In this document: positions 1-8,609 of the stretch, piece after piece
Layout: every line of letters begins with the position of its first letter
Numbering within the stretch: position 1 is the first letter of the stretch
DNA from: CAYSBE01 sp046309355
GTDB taxonomy: Bacteria; Bacteroidota; Bacteroidia; UKL13-3
DNA: 53,591 bases
Direction: 5' to 3'
NCBI GenBank assembly: GCA_046309355.1
Contig: JBKCPL010000059.1
Coordinates: forward strand, 1 to 53,591
Notes under the pieces: model-generated
Told to the model about the DNA's origin: nothing
What the model saw: the letters and a program-made list of their open reading frames with translations, nothing else
Database searches by the model: none
Made by a program: the position numbers and the translations under genes

Positions 1-1430
1 TGGCCCGGACTTCTGTCGAGTAAAATTTCTTCGCGCTGCTCCCTCAGCATCTGATTAATGATGTATACATCTTCAGGCTTGGGTGACGTAAACGGATGGT
101 GCATGGCATAGTAGCGTCCATCTTCTGCGTTGTATTCAAGCAGAGGGAAATCAACGACCCATAAACAGGCGTATGTGTCTTTGTTTCTTAATCCCAGGCG
201 TGTTCCCATTTCCAGTCTCAGCTCGCAGAGTGCTTTTCTGGTCTTTGCTTTTTCTCCGGCAAGTACCAGTATCAAGTCTCCGGGTTGTGCGTTGCATCTA
301 TCAGCCCATTGTTTAAGAGCCGCTTCGTCATAAAATTTATCTACTGATGATTTGATGGTTCCATCTGCATTCACACGTGCATACACCAAGCCACTCGCAC
401 CAATTTGTGGACGTTTTACAAAATCAGTCAGTTCATCTAACTGTTTGCGGGTGTATTCGGCACAGCCTTTGGCACAGATACCAATAACCAGTTCTGCATC
501 ATCAAATACTTTAAAATTTTTACCTTTTACCACGTCATTCAGGTATATAAATTTCATATCGAAACGGGTATCGGGCTTATCGCTTCCGTAGTATCTCATG
601 GCTTCGGCATAGGTCATACGGGGAAACGTTCCAATGTCTATCCCTTTTATCTGATGAAATAAATGGTGAACCAAATCTTCAAACATGTTCAGCACATCTT
701 CCTGCTCTACAAAACTCATTTCGCAGTCAATCTGAGTAAACTCAGGCTGACGGTCGGCACGCAGGTCTTCATCTCTGAAGCATTTTACAATTTGGTAGTA
801 GCGGTCAAATCCACTTACCATCAGCAATTGCTTAAACGTTTGTGGGCTTTGAGGCAAGGCATAGAACTCACCCGGATTCATGCGGCTGGGTACTACAAAA
901 TCGCGGGCACCTTCAGGGGTAGATTTTATTAATACCGGTGTTTCTACTTCAATGAAGCGTTCACTATCCAAAAATCTACGGGTTTGCTGTGCCACCTTGT
1001 GTCGCAACTCCAGGTTAGCTCGTACCGAAGCCCTGCGTAAATCCAGATAGCGGTATTTCATGCGCAGGTCGTCACCCCCATCGGTGTTTTCTTCTATCGT
1101 AAACGGAGGCGTTTGTGCTTCATTCAGCACATGCATTTCGGTTACAATCAGTTCAATTTCTCCGGTTTCCAGATTCATATTTTTACTTTCTCGTTCACGT
1201 ACGCTTCCTGACACCTTCAACACGTATTCACGGGCCAGTTTACGTGCTTGTTCGCACAGCGCGGGGTTACTGTCCATATTAAAAGCAAGTTGTGTAATAC
1301 CGTACCGGTCTCGAAGATCAATAAAGGTCATTCCGCCAAGGTCGCGGCTGCGCTGAATCCAACCGGCCAGCGTAACGATTTTGCCGGCATCCGAAATCCT
1401 GAGTTCTCCGCATGTATGTGTTCTGTGCAT
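1..1430 (-). CDS. aspS: Aspartyl-tRNA synthetase, 3' end outside window
   Basis: Class II aminoacyl-tRNA synthetase that charges tRNA-Asp with aspartate in the cytoplasm. Reading leftward from the ATG at 1428-1430 gives 476 uninterrupted codons up to the window edge. It opens MHRTHTCGELRISDAG, the N-terminal OB-fold that binds the anticodon, and continues with GWIQRSRDLGGMTFIDLRDR. The class II motif 2 stretch FRDEDLRADRQPEFTQID is intact. A full bacterial AspRS has about 580-590 residues, so roughly the last 100 residues, including the motif 3 region, lie to the left. It is divergent from uvrA across a 221-bp spacer with a promoter-like element on its own strand (1456-1463). I see no internal stop or frameshift. 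Family assignment is secure; only the C-terminus is unseen. Confidence 0.95.
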   Translation of the reverse strand, partial: MHRTHTCGELRISDAGKIVTLAGWIQRSRDLGGMTFIDLRDRYGITQLAFNMDSNPALCEQARKLAREYVLKVSGSVRERESKNMNLETGEIELIVTEMHVLNEAQTPPFTIEENTDGGDDLRMKYRYLDLRRASVRANLELRHKVAQQTRRFLDSERFIEVETPVLIKSTPEGARDFVVPSRMNPGEFYALPQSPQTFKQLLMVSGFDRYYQIVKCFRDEDLRADRQPEFTQIDCEMSFVEQEDVLNMFEDLVHHLFHQIKGIDIGTFPRMTYAEAMRYYGSDKPDTRFDMKFIYLNDVVKGKNFKVFDDAELVIGICAKGCAEYTRKQLDELTDFVKRPQIGASGLVYARVNADGTIKSSVDKFYDEAALKQWADRCNAQPGDLILVLAGEKAKTRKALCELRLEMGTRLGLRNKDTYACLWVVDFPLLEYNAEDGRYYAMHHPFTSPKPEDVYIINQMLREQREEILLDRSPG

Positions 1431-1455
1431 AATTTTAGTAGGGGATAATAGTGCA

Positions 1456-1490
1456 CGAAAATAATAAACTATTGCGTGAATACAGGCAAA
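1456..1490 (-). promoter_or_regulatory. Candidate promoter of aspS
   Basis: On the minus strand TATTTTCG (1456-1463) matches the Bacteroidota -7 pattern TAnnTTTG with one difference, the same T-to-C change seen before several genes here. TTTG at 1487-1490 could be the -33 element, but the 23-bp spacing is longer than the usual 19-20. The leader to the ATG would be about 20 nt. Confidence 0.35.
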
Positions 1491-1609
1491 GCCAAGGCAA
1501 CAAGTGAAAACCGTAGCTTTAGGACGGTTATACGAGTCGAAAAACAAGTGATGAAAGCCCTATTCATCTTCCGTACATGTTTAAACGTATAAACCTGAAA
1601 CAATACCGG

Positions 1610-1617
1610 TACATTCG
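1610..1617 (+). promoter_or_regulatory. Candidate -7 element of uvrA
   Basis: TACATTCG lies 34 bp before the uvrA ATG and fits the local TAnnTTYG form. No TTG stands 19-20 bp upstream, so this is weak. I see no LexA-like operator palindrome in the spacer. Confidence 0.25.
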
Positions 1618-1651
1618 CAGTTAATATTTTCCGGAGTTGTAACTTAACCCA

Positions 1652-4522
1652 ATGGCCAAACAAAAAGCAATACCCCACAAACACCCTACCGAAGACGAGC
1701 AGTATATCGATGTTTTAGGCGCCCGTGAGCACAACTTAAAAAATATTGATGTGCGTATTCCACGCAACAAGTTGGTTACGATTACCGGATTAAGCGGTAG
1801 CGGCAAATCATCACTGGCATTCGATACCCTGTTTGCAGAAGGTCAGCGCAGGTATATGGAAACATTTTCAGCGTATGCGCGTCAGTTCATAGGCAATATG
1901 GAGCGTCCCGATGTCGATAAAATTGAAGGGCTTTCACCTGTTATTTCCATTGAGCAAAAAACAGTGAATAAGAATCCTCGCTCAACGGTAGGTACAATAA
2001 CAGAAGTCTATGACTTTATGCGGTTGTTGTTTGCACGTGTAGCGGATGCATATAGCTATGAAAGTGGACAAAAGATGGTGAAGATGTCCGAAGAGCAAAT
2101 TATAGCGGCCATTATTCAGCAGTTTGAACATAAGAAAATTGCCGTGCTTGGACCTTTGGTAAAAGGCCGTAAAGGACATTACCGTGAGCTGTTTGAACAG
2201 TTGCGAAAGCAGGGGTATACAAAGGTAAGACTGGATGGAACGGTTAAGGATATTACACCCAAAATGCAAGCCGACAGGTACAAAATTCATGACATTGAAG
2301 TGCTGATTGACCGTATAGAACCTTCGCAGCAAAGCAGATCAAGGCTGGCAGGAAGCGTAAGAACAGCGCTTAAAACAGGCAAGGGTATATTGTTGATATG
2401 GAACACCGAAACAAACGCTGTTTTTCACTTCAGTAAATTTTTGATGGACCCCCAAAGCGGTATCAGTTATGATGAACCTCAGCCCAATTCGTTCTCCTTT
2501 AACTCGCCCTATGGTGCATGCCCGGTGTGTGACGGATTGGGTGTAATTAGTTCCATTGACGAATCCAATATTATACCCGACCCATCGCTTTCCATTAATA
2601 AGGGTGGCATTGCGCCTTTGGGTGAAGCCCGCGATAACTGGACGTTTCTTCAACTGCGTGAGTTGGCTAAAAAATACAAATTCTCATTTGCTGATCCGCT
2701 TGGTAAACTATCGCGTCAGGCGCTGGATGTAATATTGCATGGCAGCGATGACCCCATTGTTGTGCCGTTTACCTACAACAGCGGATACACGCAAAATTAT
2801 ACTACAAACTGGGAGGGATTAATTCCCTTTATTACCCGGCACTACCACGAGAAAAGCAGTGATTCGGTAGTGCGCTGGGCAGAGGAGTTTATGACCATTT
2901 CTACATGTACGGGCTGCCAAGGTGCACGATTAAAAAAAGAGTCGTTGCATTATAAAATAGGCGGTAAAAATATTGCTGACCTCGCAGCGATGGAAATAAA
3001 TGTGCTGGCCAACTGGTTCGATACCATTGAATCAAACTTGGATGAAAGACAGATGAAGATTGCAGGTGAAATGCTGAAAGAAATTCGCACACGCATCAAG
3101 TTTTTACTGGGAGTGGGAATTGATTACCTGACACTAAATTCACCTGCCCGCACATTAAGTGGTGGTGAAGCACAACGTATTCGTCTGGCTACACAAATAG
3201 GATCGCAGCTTACGGGTGTATTGTATATACTGGATGAGCCAAGCATAGGATTGCATCAGCGTGACAATAATCGATTGATAAATTCGCTGAAGGCACTGCG
3301 TGATGTGGGCAACAGTGTTATTGTGGTAGAGCATGATAAAGATATGATGGCTGAAAGTGATTATATCCTTGATTTGGGAAATGGTGCAGGCGTGCATGGA
3401 GGTCATGTAGTGGCACAAGGAAGCCTGGCAGATATCATGAAAGCAGATTCTCTAACAGCACAATACCTGAATGGGAGACGAGAAATTTCAGTTCCTTCAA
3501 CACGCAGAAAAGGTAACGGACAAAAACTGGTCATTAAAGGGGCAAGCGGAAATAATTTAAAGAATCTGTCGGTCGAATTTCCGTTGGGTAAATTCATTTG
3601 CGTAACGGGAGTGAGCGGAAGCGGTAAATCATCGTTGATTAACGAAACACTTTATCCTATTTTGAGACAGCATTTTTATGGCTCACATCAAAAACCTCTG
3701 CCTTATAAGAAAATAGATGGCCTTGAACACATAGACAAGGTAATTGATATTGATCAAAGTCCTATAGGTCGAACACCGCGCAGCAATCCGGCAACGTATG
3801 TTGAAGTTTTCAGCGATATACGAAACCTGTTTGCTCAATTGCCAGAATCAAAAATACGTGGCTATAAGCCCGGCCGTGTTTCATTTAATGTGAAAGGTGG
3901 CCGCTGCGAAACCTGCCAGGGTGCCGGTATGCGCACGGTCGAAATGAATTTTTTACCTGATGTGTACGTTACGTGCGAAACATGCAATGGGAAGCGGTAT
4001 AACCGGGAAACGCTGGAGGTGCGATACAAAGGAAAAAGCATCAATGATGTGCTGAATATGAGCATAGAAGAGGCAGTTCGTTTTTTTGAAAATACTCCTC
4101 AGATACTACGCAAAATTGAGACACTGTATGATGTGGGTCTGGGCTACCTCACACTGGGGCAGCAAAGCACCACTCTAAGCGGTGGCGAAGCACAACGTGT
4201 AAAATTAGCAACCGAATTAAGCAAGCGCGATACCGGAAAAACATTTTACATACTGGATGAACCCACCACCGGATTGCATTTTGAAGATGTGCGTGTACTC
4301 CTGGATGTATTGCAAAAACTTGTAGATAAAGGCAACACCGTTTTGGTTATTGAACACAACTTAGATTTAATAAAAGTAGCCGACCACATTATTGATATAG
4401 GACCTGAGGGGGGCAAATATGGCGGGGAAATAGTATGTACAGGAACGCCTGAGCAGGTATGTAAGAATCAGCACAGCTACACAGCACCATTTCTGAAGAA
4501 AGAATTGAGCAGTGTGAATTAA
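1652..4522 (+). CDS. uvrA: Excinuclease ABC subunit UvrA
   Basis: Damage-recognition ATPase of nucleotide excision repair; a UvrA dimer loads UvrB at DNA lesions. The protein has 956 residues, close to the usual 940-950. Two ABC ATPase halves are visible. The first has Walker A GLSGSGKSSLAF at about residues 46-57 followed by the UvrA-specific AEGQRRYMETFSAYARQF. Zinc-finger cysteines appear in CPVCDGLG and CTGCQGARL. The first signature motif is TLSGGEAQRIRLA. The second half has Walker A GVSGSGKSSLINE, a CETCQGAG...CETCNGKR zinc finger and TLSGGEAQRVKLA. Both Walker B/D-loop stretches (LDEPSIGLHQRD and LDEPTTGLHFED) are intact. purE follows after 45 bp and could be co-transcribed. uvrB is not in the window. 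Confidence 0.98.
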   Translation: MAKQKAIPHKHPTEDEQYIDVLGAREHNLKNIDVRIPRNKLVTITGLSGSGKSSLAFDTLFAEGQRRYMETFSAYARQFIGNMERPDVDKIEGLSPVISIEQKTVNKNPRSTVGTITEVYDFMRLLFARVADAYSYESGQKMVKMSEEQIIAAIIQQFEHKKIAVLGPLVKGRKGHYRELFEQLRKQGYTKVRLDGTVKDITPKMQADRYKIHDIEVLIDRIEPSQQSRSRLAGSVRTALKTGKGILLIWNTETNAVFHFSKFLMDPQSGISYDEPQPNSFSFNSPYGACPVCDGLGVISSIDESNIIPDPSLSINKGGIAPLGEARDNWTFLQLRELAKKYKFSFADPLGKLSRQALDVILHGSDDPIVVPFTYNSGYTQNYTTNWEGLIPFITRHYHEKSSDSVVRWAEEFMTISTCTGCQGARLKKESLHYKIGGKNIADLAAMEINVLANWFDTIESNLDERQMKIAGEMLKEIRTRIKFLLGVGIDYLTLNSPARTLSGGEAQRIRLATQIGSQLTGVLYILDEPSIGLHQRDNNRLINSLKALRDVGNSVIVVEHDKDMMAESDYILDLGNGAGVHGGHVVAQGSLADIMKADSLTAQYLNGRREISVPSTRRKGNGQKLVIKGASGNNLKNLSVEFPLGKFICVTGVSGSGKSSLINETLYPILRQHFYGSHQKPLPYKKIDGLEHIDKVIDIDQSPIGRTPRSNPATYVEVFSDIRNLFAQLPESKIRGYKPGRVSFNVKGGRCETCQGAGMRTVEMNFLPDVYVTCETCNGKRYNRETLEVRYKGKSINDVLNMSIEEAVRFFENTPQILRKIETLYDVGLGYLTLGQQSTTLSGGEAQRVKLATELSKRDTGKTFYILDEPTTGLHFEDVRVLLDVLQKLVDKGNTVLVIEHNLDLIKVADHIIDIGPEGGKYGGEIVCTGTPEQVCKNQHSYTAPFLKKELSSVN

Positions 4523-4541
4523 GGGTTTTCGAAAATTGGTG

Positions 4542-4549
4542 TACTTTCG
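4542..4549 (+). promoter_or_regulatory. Candidate -7 element of purE
   Basis: TACTTTCG sits 18 bp before the purE ATG, within the short uvrA-purE gap. No convincing -33 TTG is present, so purE may instead rely on read-through from uvrA. Confidence 0.25.
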
Positions 4550-4567
4550 CAGTACATCCGTTCAACT

Positions 4568-5086
4568 ATGAGCAAACAAGTAGGTATAATAATGGGCAGC
4601 GATTCCGATTTGGAAATTATGCAGGATGCTGCCAAAATACTCGATGAGTTTAATGTGGGATATGAAATCACGGTGGTATCTGCACACCGAACCCCCGATC
4701 GCATGTTTGAATATGCTAAAACAGCCCGCGGACGCGGCTTAAAAGTGATTATTGCAGGTGCTGGTGGTGCTGCTCATTTGCCCGGTATGGTGGCTTCTAT
4801 TACCACCTTACCTGTGGTGGGAGTTCCGGTGAAGTTGAAAGCACTGGACGGTATGGATTCGCTTTTGTCTATTGTGCAAATGCCCGGTGGTGTTCCTGTG
4901 GCAACGGTTGCAATCAACAATGCTAAAAACGCAGGACTGCTTGCCATACAAATTTTGGCCACCCATAACGATGAGCTAGCCGATGCATTTCAGGAATATA
5001 AAAACAAGATGAAGGACGAGGTACTTGAAAAGGCTGCTAAAGTTGAATCGGGCCGTAAAGGAATTGGATTTAAGCATCATCACTAA
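4568..5086 (+). CDS. purE: N5-carboxyaminoimidazole ribonucleotide mutase PurE
   Basis: Moves the carboxyl group of N5-CAIR to C4, giving CAIR in de novo purine synthesis. The 172 residues match class I (bacterial) PurE. The substrate loop GSDSD is at residues 10-14, SAHRTPDR at 38-45 carries the family histidine (His40), and the glycine-rich AGAGGAAHLPGMVAS follows. Class I enzymes normally work with PurK, which makes N5-CAIR; no purK is adjacent, so it is presumably elsewhere. The C-terminus ends in KHHH. The stop codon overlaps the stop of the converging gene by 3 bp, and no terminator separates the two. Confidence 0.97.
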   Translation: MSKQVGIIMGSDSDLEIMQDAAKILDEFNVGYEITVVSAHRTPDRMFEYAKTARGRGLKVIIAGAGGAAHLPGMVASITTLPVVGVPVKLKALDGMDSLLSIVQMPGGVPVATVAINNAKNAGLLAIQILATHNDELADAFQEYKNKMKDEVLEKAAKVESGRKGIGFKHHH

Positions 5087-7311
5087 AGGCGTTCTCCGCA
5101 ATTAATCAGGCATTGTTTAATCAGGTTGCGTTCGTTTATTCCTATACGTTCGTAATCTTTAGCCGGCAGAAGCAACTCAACTGCACGTTCACAGTTTCCG
5201 TTGCTGTAATGCAACAGGCCCAGAGAAGCACAGACATATAAATTTTTCGAGTCAAGCTGCAGCGCTTTCTCGTAGGCCGAAATAGCTTTAAGTAAATCCT
5301 CTTTTTTACCGTTCAGATTGGCTAGGTATTTATACGATTCGGCAAGCTGTACATACGCATCTTTATTGCCGGGTTCGAGCTGTACACAATTTTCAAAAAG
5401 TTTTATAGCCTCTTTTATGCGTGTACGGTTCAGGTAGTGTATACCCAATGCCTGAAGCGCAGCTGCATTATTTTTGTTAATGGCAATAGCTTGCTGGTAA
5501 TAAAAAATGGCTGAATCGGTATATATTAAACGAAGTGCAGTATCCGTGGCTGCCATATACTCATGTGCTTTAGCACGGTATACAAAACACATATCGGTAT
5601 TTTTGCCTGACTGCATACCCTTTTCAACATAGCTCAATGCCTTACCGGCATCGCCAACAGATGTGTAGTATGCAGCAGCATTTATCCATTCATTCGCTGG
5701 CTCGTATTCAAGGTTACGGTAAAACGGATTGAATATTCGGGTAAGTAGTTGAGCAAAACCCGATGCAGCTACAGGCTTTGCAAATGAATAGGATGCCTGA
5801 GAAGATGTAGTGTCTTTTACATACACTGCAGCAACTGCATCTATATACACCAGGCGAAATTCGGGGTGTGTATACAAGTACCGGTGTAAAGGACCAAACT
5901 GAGGAGTATATAAGGCATAAGCAGTAAATGTATGCTGCGAATCGATAGATGAAAATACTTCGGGATAATAAACAGATGCTGCAAATTCGGTGAAAAATTC
6001 AGGGGGAAATACCTCGTGCTCGCGCAGGTCAATATAGGATTTGTAATGCGGTTGCAAGCGCCACAGGAAATAGGAAGAAATCATGTAATCACTGAAAACT
6101 TCCTTCTCCAGTTGATGCGATTGCAGGTATGCTGCCGCACCTTCCGGATTATTCATGCTCGAAATTTCAAGTCCGTAACGTTGCGTGCTTCCTGTAAGTT
6201 CATAATAGCGGTTTGTTACAATTAACACATAAAGCAACACAGATAAACATAATGTGGCCATCATGGTGTACTGCTGAAACCGATGGTGCTTTTCCTGTAT
6301 ACGCAACGGGAAGTAGCCCACCAGAAGTGGCAGAGTGACAAGCTGCAAAAACACCACATTTCGCAGAGCATTTAAAGCCAGGTAAGTAAATGCCAGTACA
6401 AGTGCAGCGTTGAACATGAGTAACGGGTCGCGGGTAAGTAGTTGTACAAACGGTACTTTTTTCTTCTCCTTATTTTTTAGAGCAGCTATGATTAGAAATA
6501 CAATCACTAAAGCAGAACTCAGCAAAGCTGCATACGACTCTTTTTGCCAGTATTGAAAATATCTATAGTCTAAAAATTCAGTTGTGTATTTGGTTTCCTG
6601 CAGCTGTGTGAGTAAACCAAGCGGTCGCCATAACAATTCGGTTCCGTAAGGATTTATGCAAACTGCTAGAACAGAAGCCGCAACTATGGCAGATTCACGA
6701 ATAGGTTTTTGAGTAGCATGAAACCGATAATGAATCCAGAGTGCAGTTATCCAAATGAACAGTACTACCCAGCCAATTCCGTAACCTTCGTGTACGTTGG
6801 CCCACAGCATTTGCAGCAAAGGAATAAGAAAAACCCATCGTGATGGCTTCAGCGTATGCAGGGTTATCAGCAGCATGTAAGCCACTGTAAACAGGTGACT
6901 CAACATTTCAGGTCGAGCAGTCATTCTGAATTCCAACATACACAGACCGTATAGCAAAAGTGGATACAGCATAAAACTCAACTCTTGTCGGTGGTAATGC
7001 TGAAGTAGATTAACCACTAGTGTATAAAGCAGTAAAATAATACCTATAGCTACCAGTGCTTGCAATAAAGGTATGGCTGCAGCACCGGCCCATTTTTCAT
7101 ATAGCGCAAGCACCCATTCATAACCCCATTTTATGTTGGTCCATGAGTTGGTTTCGTAAGTAAATGACAGTGGATCTGTATGTGGAACAGCGTTGTTTTC
7201 CAAAATCCAGTTTCCGGTGCGCAATTGCCACCATATATCGGGCTCTTTCAGATTTTTAAAGCTGAATGCAACAGCCACCAAAAATATACTAAACAATAGT
7301 GCACGTTTCAT
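5083..7311 (-). CDS. Polytopic membrane protein with C-terminal TPR domain (GT-C-like)
   Basis: Unknown function. The chosen start (ATG at 7309-7311) gives 742 residues beginning MKRALLFSIFLVAVAF, a clear first membrane helix; an upstream in-frame ATG at 7353 adds 14 residues. The N-terminal part has about ten hydrophobic segments. Just after the first helix comes EPDIWWQLRTGNWIL...TDPLSFTY. An acidic-aromatic loop in this position is typical of GT-C fold membrane glycosyltransferase-like proteins. A soluble stretch follows, and the last ~200 residues form tetratricopeptide repeats (for example AIAINKNNAAALQALGIHYL and ALQLDSKNLYVCASLGLLHY). Inference: an inner-membrane protein handling a lipid-linked substrate with a TPR docking domain. 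It lies downstream of the tRNA-Pro terminator on the same strand. The fold call is tentative; the TPR call is firm. Confidence 0.8.
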   Translation of the reverse strand: MKRALLFSIFLVAVAFSFKNLKEPDIWWQLRTGNWILENNAVPHTDPLSFTYETNSWTNIKWGYEWVLALYEKWAGAAAIPLLQALVAIGIILLLYTLVVNLLQHYHRQELSFMLYPLLLYGLCMLEFRMTARPEMLSHLFTVAYMLLITLHTLKPSRWVFLIPLLQMLWANVHEGYGIGWVVLFIWITALWIHYRFHATQKPIRESAIVAASVLAVCINPYGTELLWRPLGLLTQLQETKYTTEFLDYRYFQYWQKESYAALLSSALVIVFLIIAALKNKEKKKVPFVQLLTRDPLLMFNAALVLAFTYLALNALRNVVFLQLVTLPLLVGYFPLRIQEKHHRFQQYTMMATLCLSVLLYVLIVTNRYYELTGSTQRYGLEISSMNNPEGAAAYLQSHQLEKEVFSDYMISSYFLWRLQPHYKSYIDLREHEVFPPEFFTEFAASVYYPEVFSSIDSQHTFTAYALYTPQFGPLHRYLYTHPEFRLVYIDAVAAVYVKDTTSSQASYSFAKPVAASGFAQLLTRIFNPFYRNLEYEPANEWINAAAYYTSVGDAGKALSYVEKGMQSGKNTDMCFVYRAKAHEYMAATDTALRLIYTDSAIFYYQQAIAINKNNAAALQALGIHYLNRTRIKEAIKLFENCVQLEPGNKDAYVQLAESYKYLANLNGKKEDLLKAISAYEKALQLDSKNLYVCASLGLLHYSNGNCERAVELLLPAKDYERIGINERNLIKQCLINCGERL

Positions 7312-7410
7312 CGCATTCAAAAATGCATTAATTATCAGAATATTTAACGGCATTGAAGTATATCATCTCCACATCTTTTTCTTGCTAAGAACGGATGAAT
7401 ACATATTTAA

Positions 7411-7560
7411 TTTCCTTTACTTATGAAAGCATGAGTAAAGCGGGATTTAGATAATCCTATGGGAGGAGTCGAAACCGCAAAAGCCACCCGCTAGGCGGTT
7501 GACTTTTATTATTTCCCTCCGCTTATGAATGCATGAGCATTCAACGCTTCGTGAAATAAT
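7411..7560 (-). repeat. Imperfect direct repeat and nested inverted repeats behind tRNA-Pro
   Basis: A 282-bp spacer separates the TPR membrane gene from tRNA-Pro; I find no gene in it. On the plus strand CTTATGAAAGCATGAG (7420-7435) recurs as CTTATGAATGCATGAG (7522-7537), both preceded by related TTTCC-containing sequence. GACTTTTATTATTTC (7501-7515) and GAAATAATAAAAGCC (7553-7567) form an inverted repeat with 14 of 15 pairs. Inside it GAATGC-ATGA-GCATTC (7527-7542) is a perfect 6-bp stem. The right arm of the large repeat overlaps the tRNA terminator, so the two structures would compete in RNA. Confidence 0.6.
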
Positions 7561-7561
7561 A

Positions 7562-7587
7562 AAAGCCGACACAAAAGTGTCGACTTT
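7562..7587 (-). terminator. Intrinsic terminator of tRNA-Pro
   Basis: In the tRNA direction AAAGTCGACAC, loop TTTT, GTGTCGGCTTT forms an 11-bp stem with one G-T pair, followed by TATTATTT. It starts 7 nt beyond the mature tRNA 3' end. Confidence 0.8.
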
Positions 7588-7593
7588 AGCGGG

Positions 7594-7667
<74 letters not shown>

Positions 7668-7685
7668 AATGAGAAATGAGGGCTG

Positions 7686-7693
7686 CGAATTTA
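7686..7693 (-). promoter_or_regulatory. Candidate -7 element of tRNA-Pro
   Basis: Minus-strand TAAATTCG, 18 bp before the tRNA 5' end, fits TAnnTTYG. A TTG lies at 7716-7718, 22 bp further upstream, inside the end of the preceding gene. Confidence 0.45.
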
Positions 7694-7700
7694 TTATTTT

Positions 7701-8609
7701 CTATGAAACTAGTTTCAATGTGCTCATATTTTTCGCCACGTCAAGTGTGTAGGCTGCGCCCATGATGAGTGCCAGGTTGCGTTTTTCATGACCTGCAGGA
7801 AAACCATAGCATACCGGATAATCAAATTCATGGGTGTGTTCGGCTATAATTTCTTCGGCTGTTTTTCCGAATGGAATCGTATTGTCTTTCATGTCACTCA
7901 TACCGCCTACTACGAGTCCGCGCAGATGGCTAAGAATACCGTTTCGCTTCAGGTTCACCAGCATCCTGTCAATGTGATAAAGGTATTCATCCAGGTCTTC
8001 CAGAAATAGTATTTTATCGCGGCAGTCGGGCATCGATCTGCTTCCCACAAGGCTGTACAGTACTGAAAGATTCCCGCCTATAAGTTCGCCTTCGGCTGCT
8101 CCTTCACGGTTCAGTGCATTAGCCTTTGACAAAATGGCCTCTGCACCACCAAACAACGTATTATGCAAGTAATGCATACTTTCTGAATCTAATTTATCGG
8201 GCAGGCAGTTAATAGGCATAGGTGCGTGCATACTGCAAATACCTAGGCAATTGTGTATGTGTGCGTGTAGTGCGGTAATATCGCTGAAGCCTATTACCCA
8301 TTTTGGTACTTGTACGAATTTTCTGAAATCGAGCTGATCGATAATACGTACAGTTCCGTAGCCTCCTCTGGCACAAAAAATGGCTTTTATTTCTTCGCTA
8401 TCCAGCAGTTTTTGCAGCACTCGCGTGCGTGTGTAATCACTTCCGGCAAATTGATTCTCACTATCATAAAGTTCGTGAGGTATAATCACTTCAAGTTTCC
8501 ACGATCGAAGCAATGCTACTGCATAGCTCATTTCATGCTCTGTCACCTTACGAGCGGTTGCCGCAATGGCTACCTTATCTCCGGGTTTTAAATAGGGTGG
8601 CTGAAGCAT
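7701..8609 (-). CDS. S66 family LD-carboxypeptidase (LdcA/MccF-like)
   Basis: Serine peptidase of the S66 family. Members cut the L,D bond before the terminal D-Ala of murein tetrapeptides during peptidoglycan recycling, or inactivate microcin C-type compounds (MccF). The 302 residues fit the family. The nucleophile elbow GFSDIT carries Ser109, LFLEDLDEYLYHIDRML carries Glu204, and GFPAGHEKRNL carries His274, the expected Ser-Glu-His triad. CARGGYGTVRIIDQLD (residues 79-94) is another conserved block. There is no signal peptide, consistent with a cytoplasmic recycling enzyme. Its start codon overlaps the stop of the upstream sugar nucleotidyltransferase gene (ATGA), so the two are translationally coupled. 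LdcA is more likely than MccF given the core-genome context and the murQ elsewhere in the window. Confidence 0.9.
   Translation of the reverse strand: MLQPPYLKPGDKVAIAATARKVTEHEMSYAVALLRSWKLEVIIPHELYDSENQFAGSDYTRTRVLQKLLDSEEIKAIFCARGGYGTVRIIDQLDFRKFVQVPKWVIGFSDITALHAHIHNCLGICSMHAPMPINCLPDKLDSESMHYLHNTLFGGAEAILSKANALNREGAAEGELIGGNLSVLYSLVGSRSMPDCRDKILFLEDLDEYLYHIDRMLVNLKRNGILSHLRGLVVGGMSDMKDNTIPFGKTAEEIIAEHTHEFDYPVCYGFPAGHEKRNLALIMGAAYTLDVAKNMSTLKLVS

Noticed and set aside
1..1430. Several plus-strand open frames of 66-98 codons
   Set aside because: They are shadows of aspS, whose minus-strand frame is continuous and carries class II synthetase motifs.
7461..7480. Minus-strand GGTTTCGACTCCTCCC, like the 3' part of a tRNA
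   Set aside because: No acceptor or anticodon arm can be built around it and the T-stem does not pair; at most a remnant.
7704..7717. Perfect palindrome TGAAACTAGTTTCA
   Set aside because: It lies in the last codons of the LD-carboxypeptidase gene and is short enough to occur by chance.
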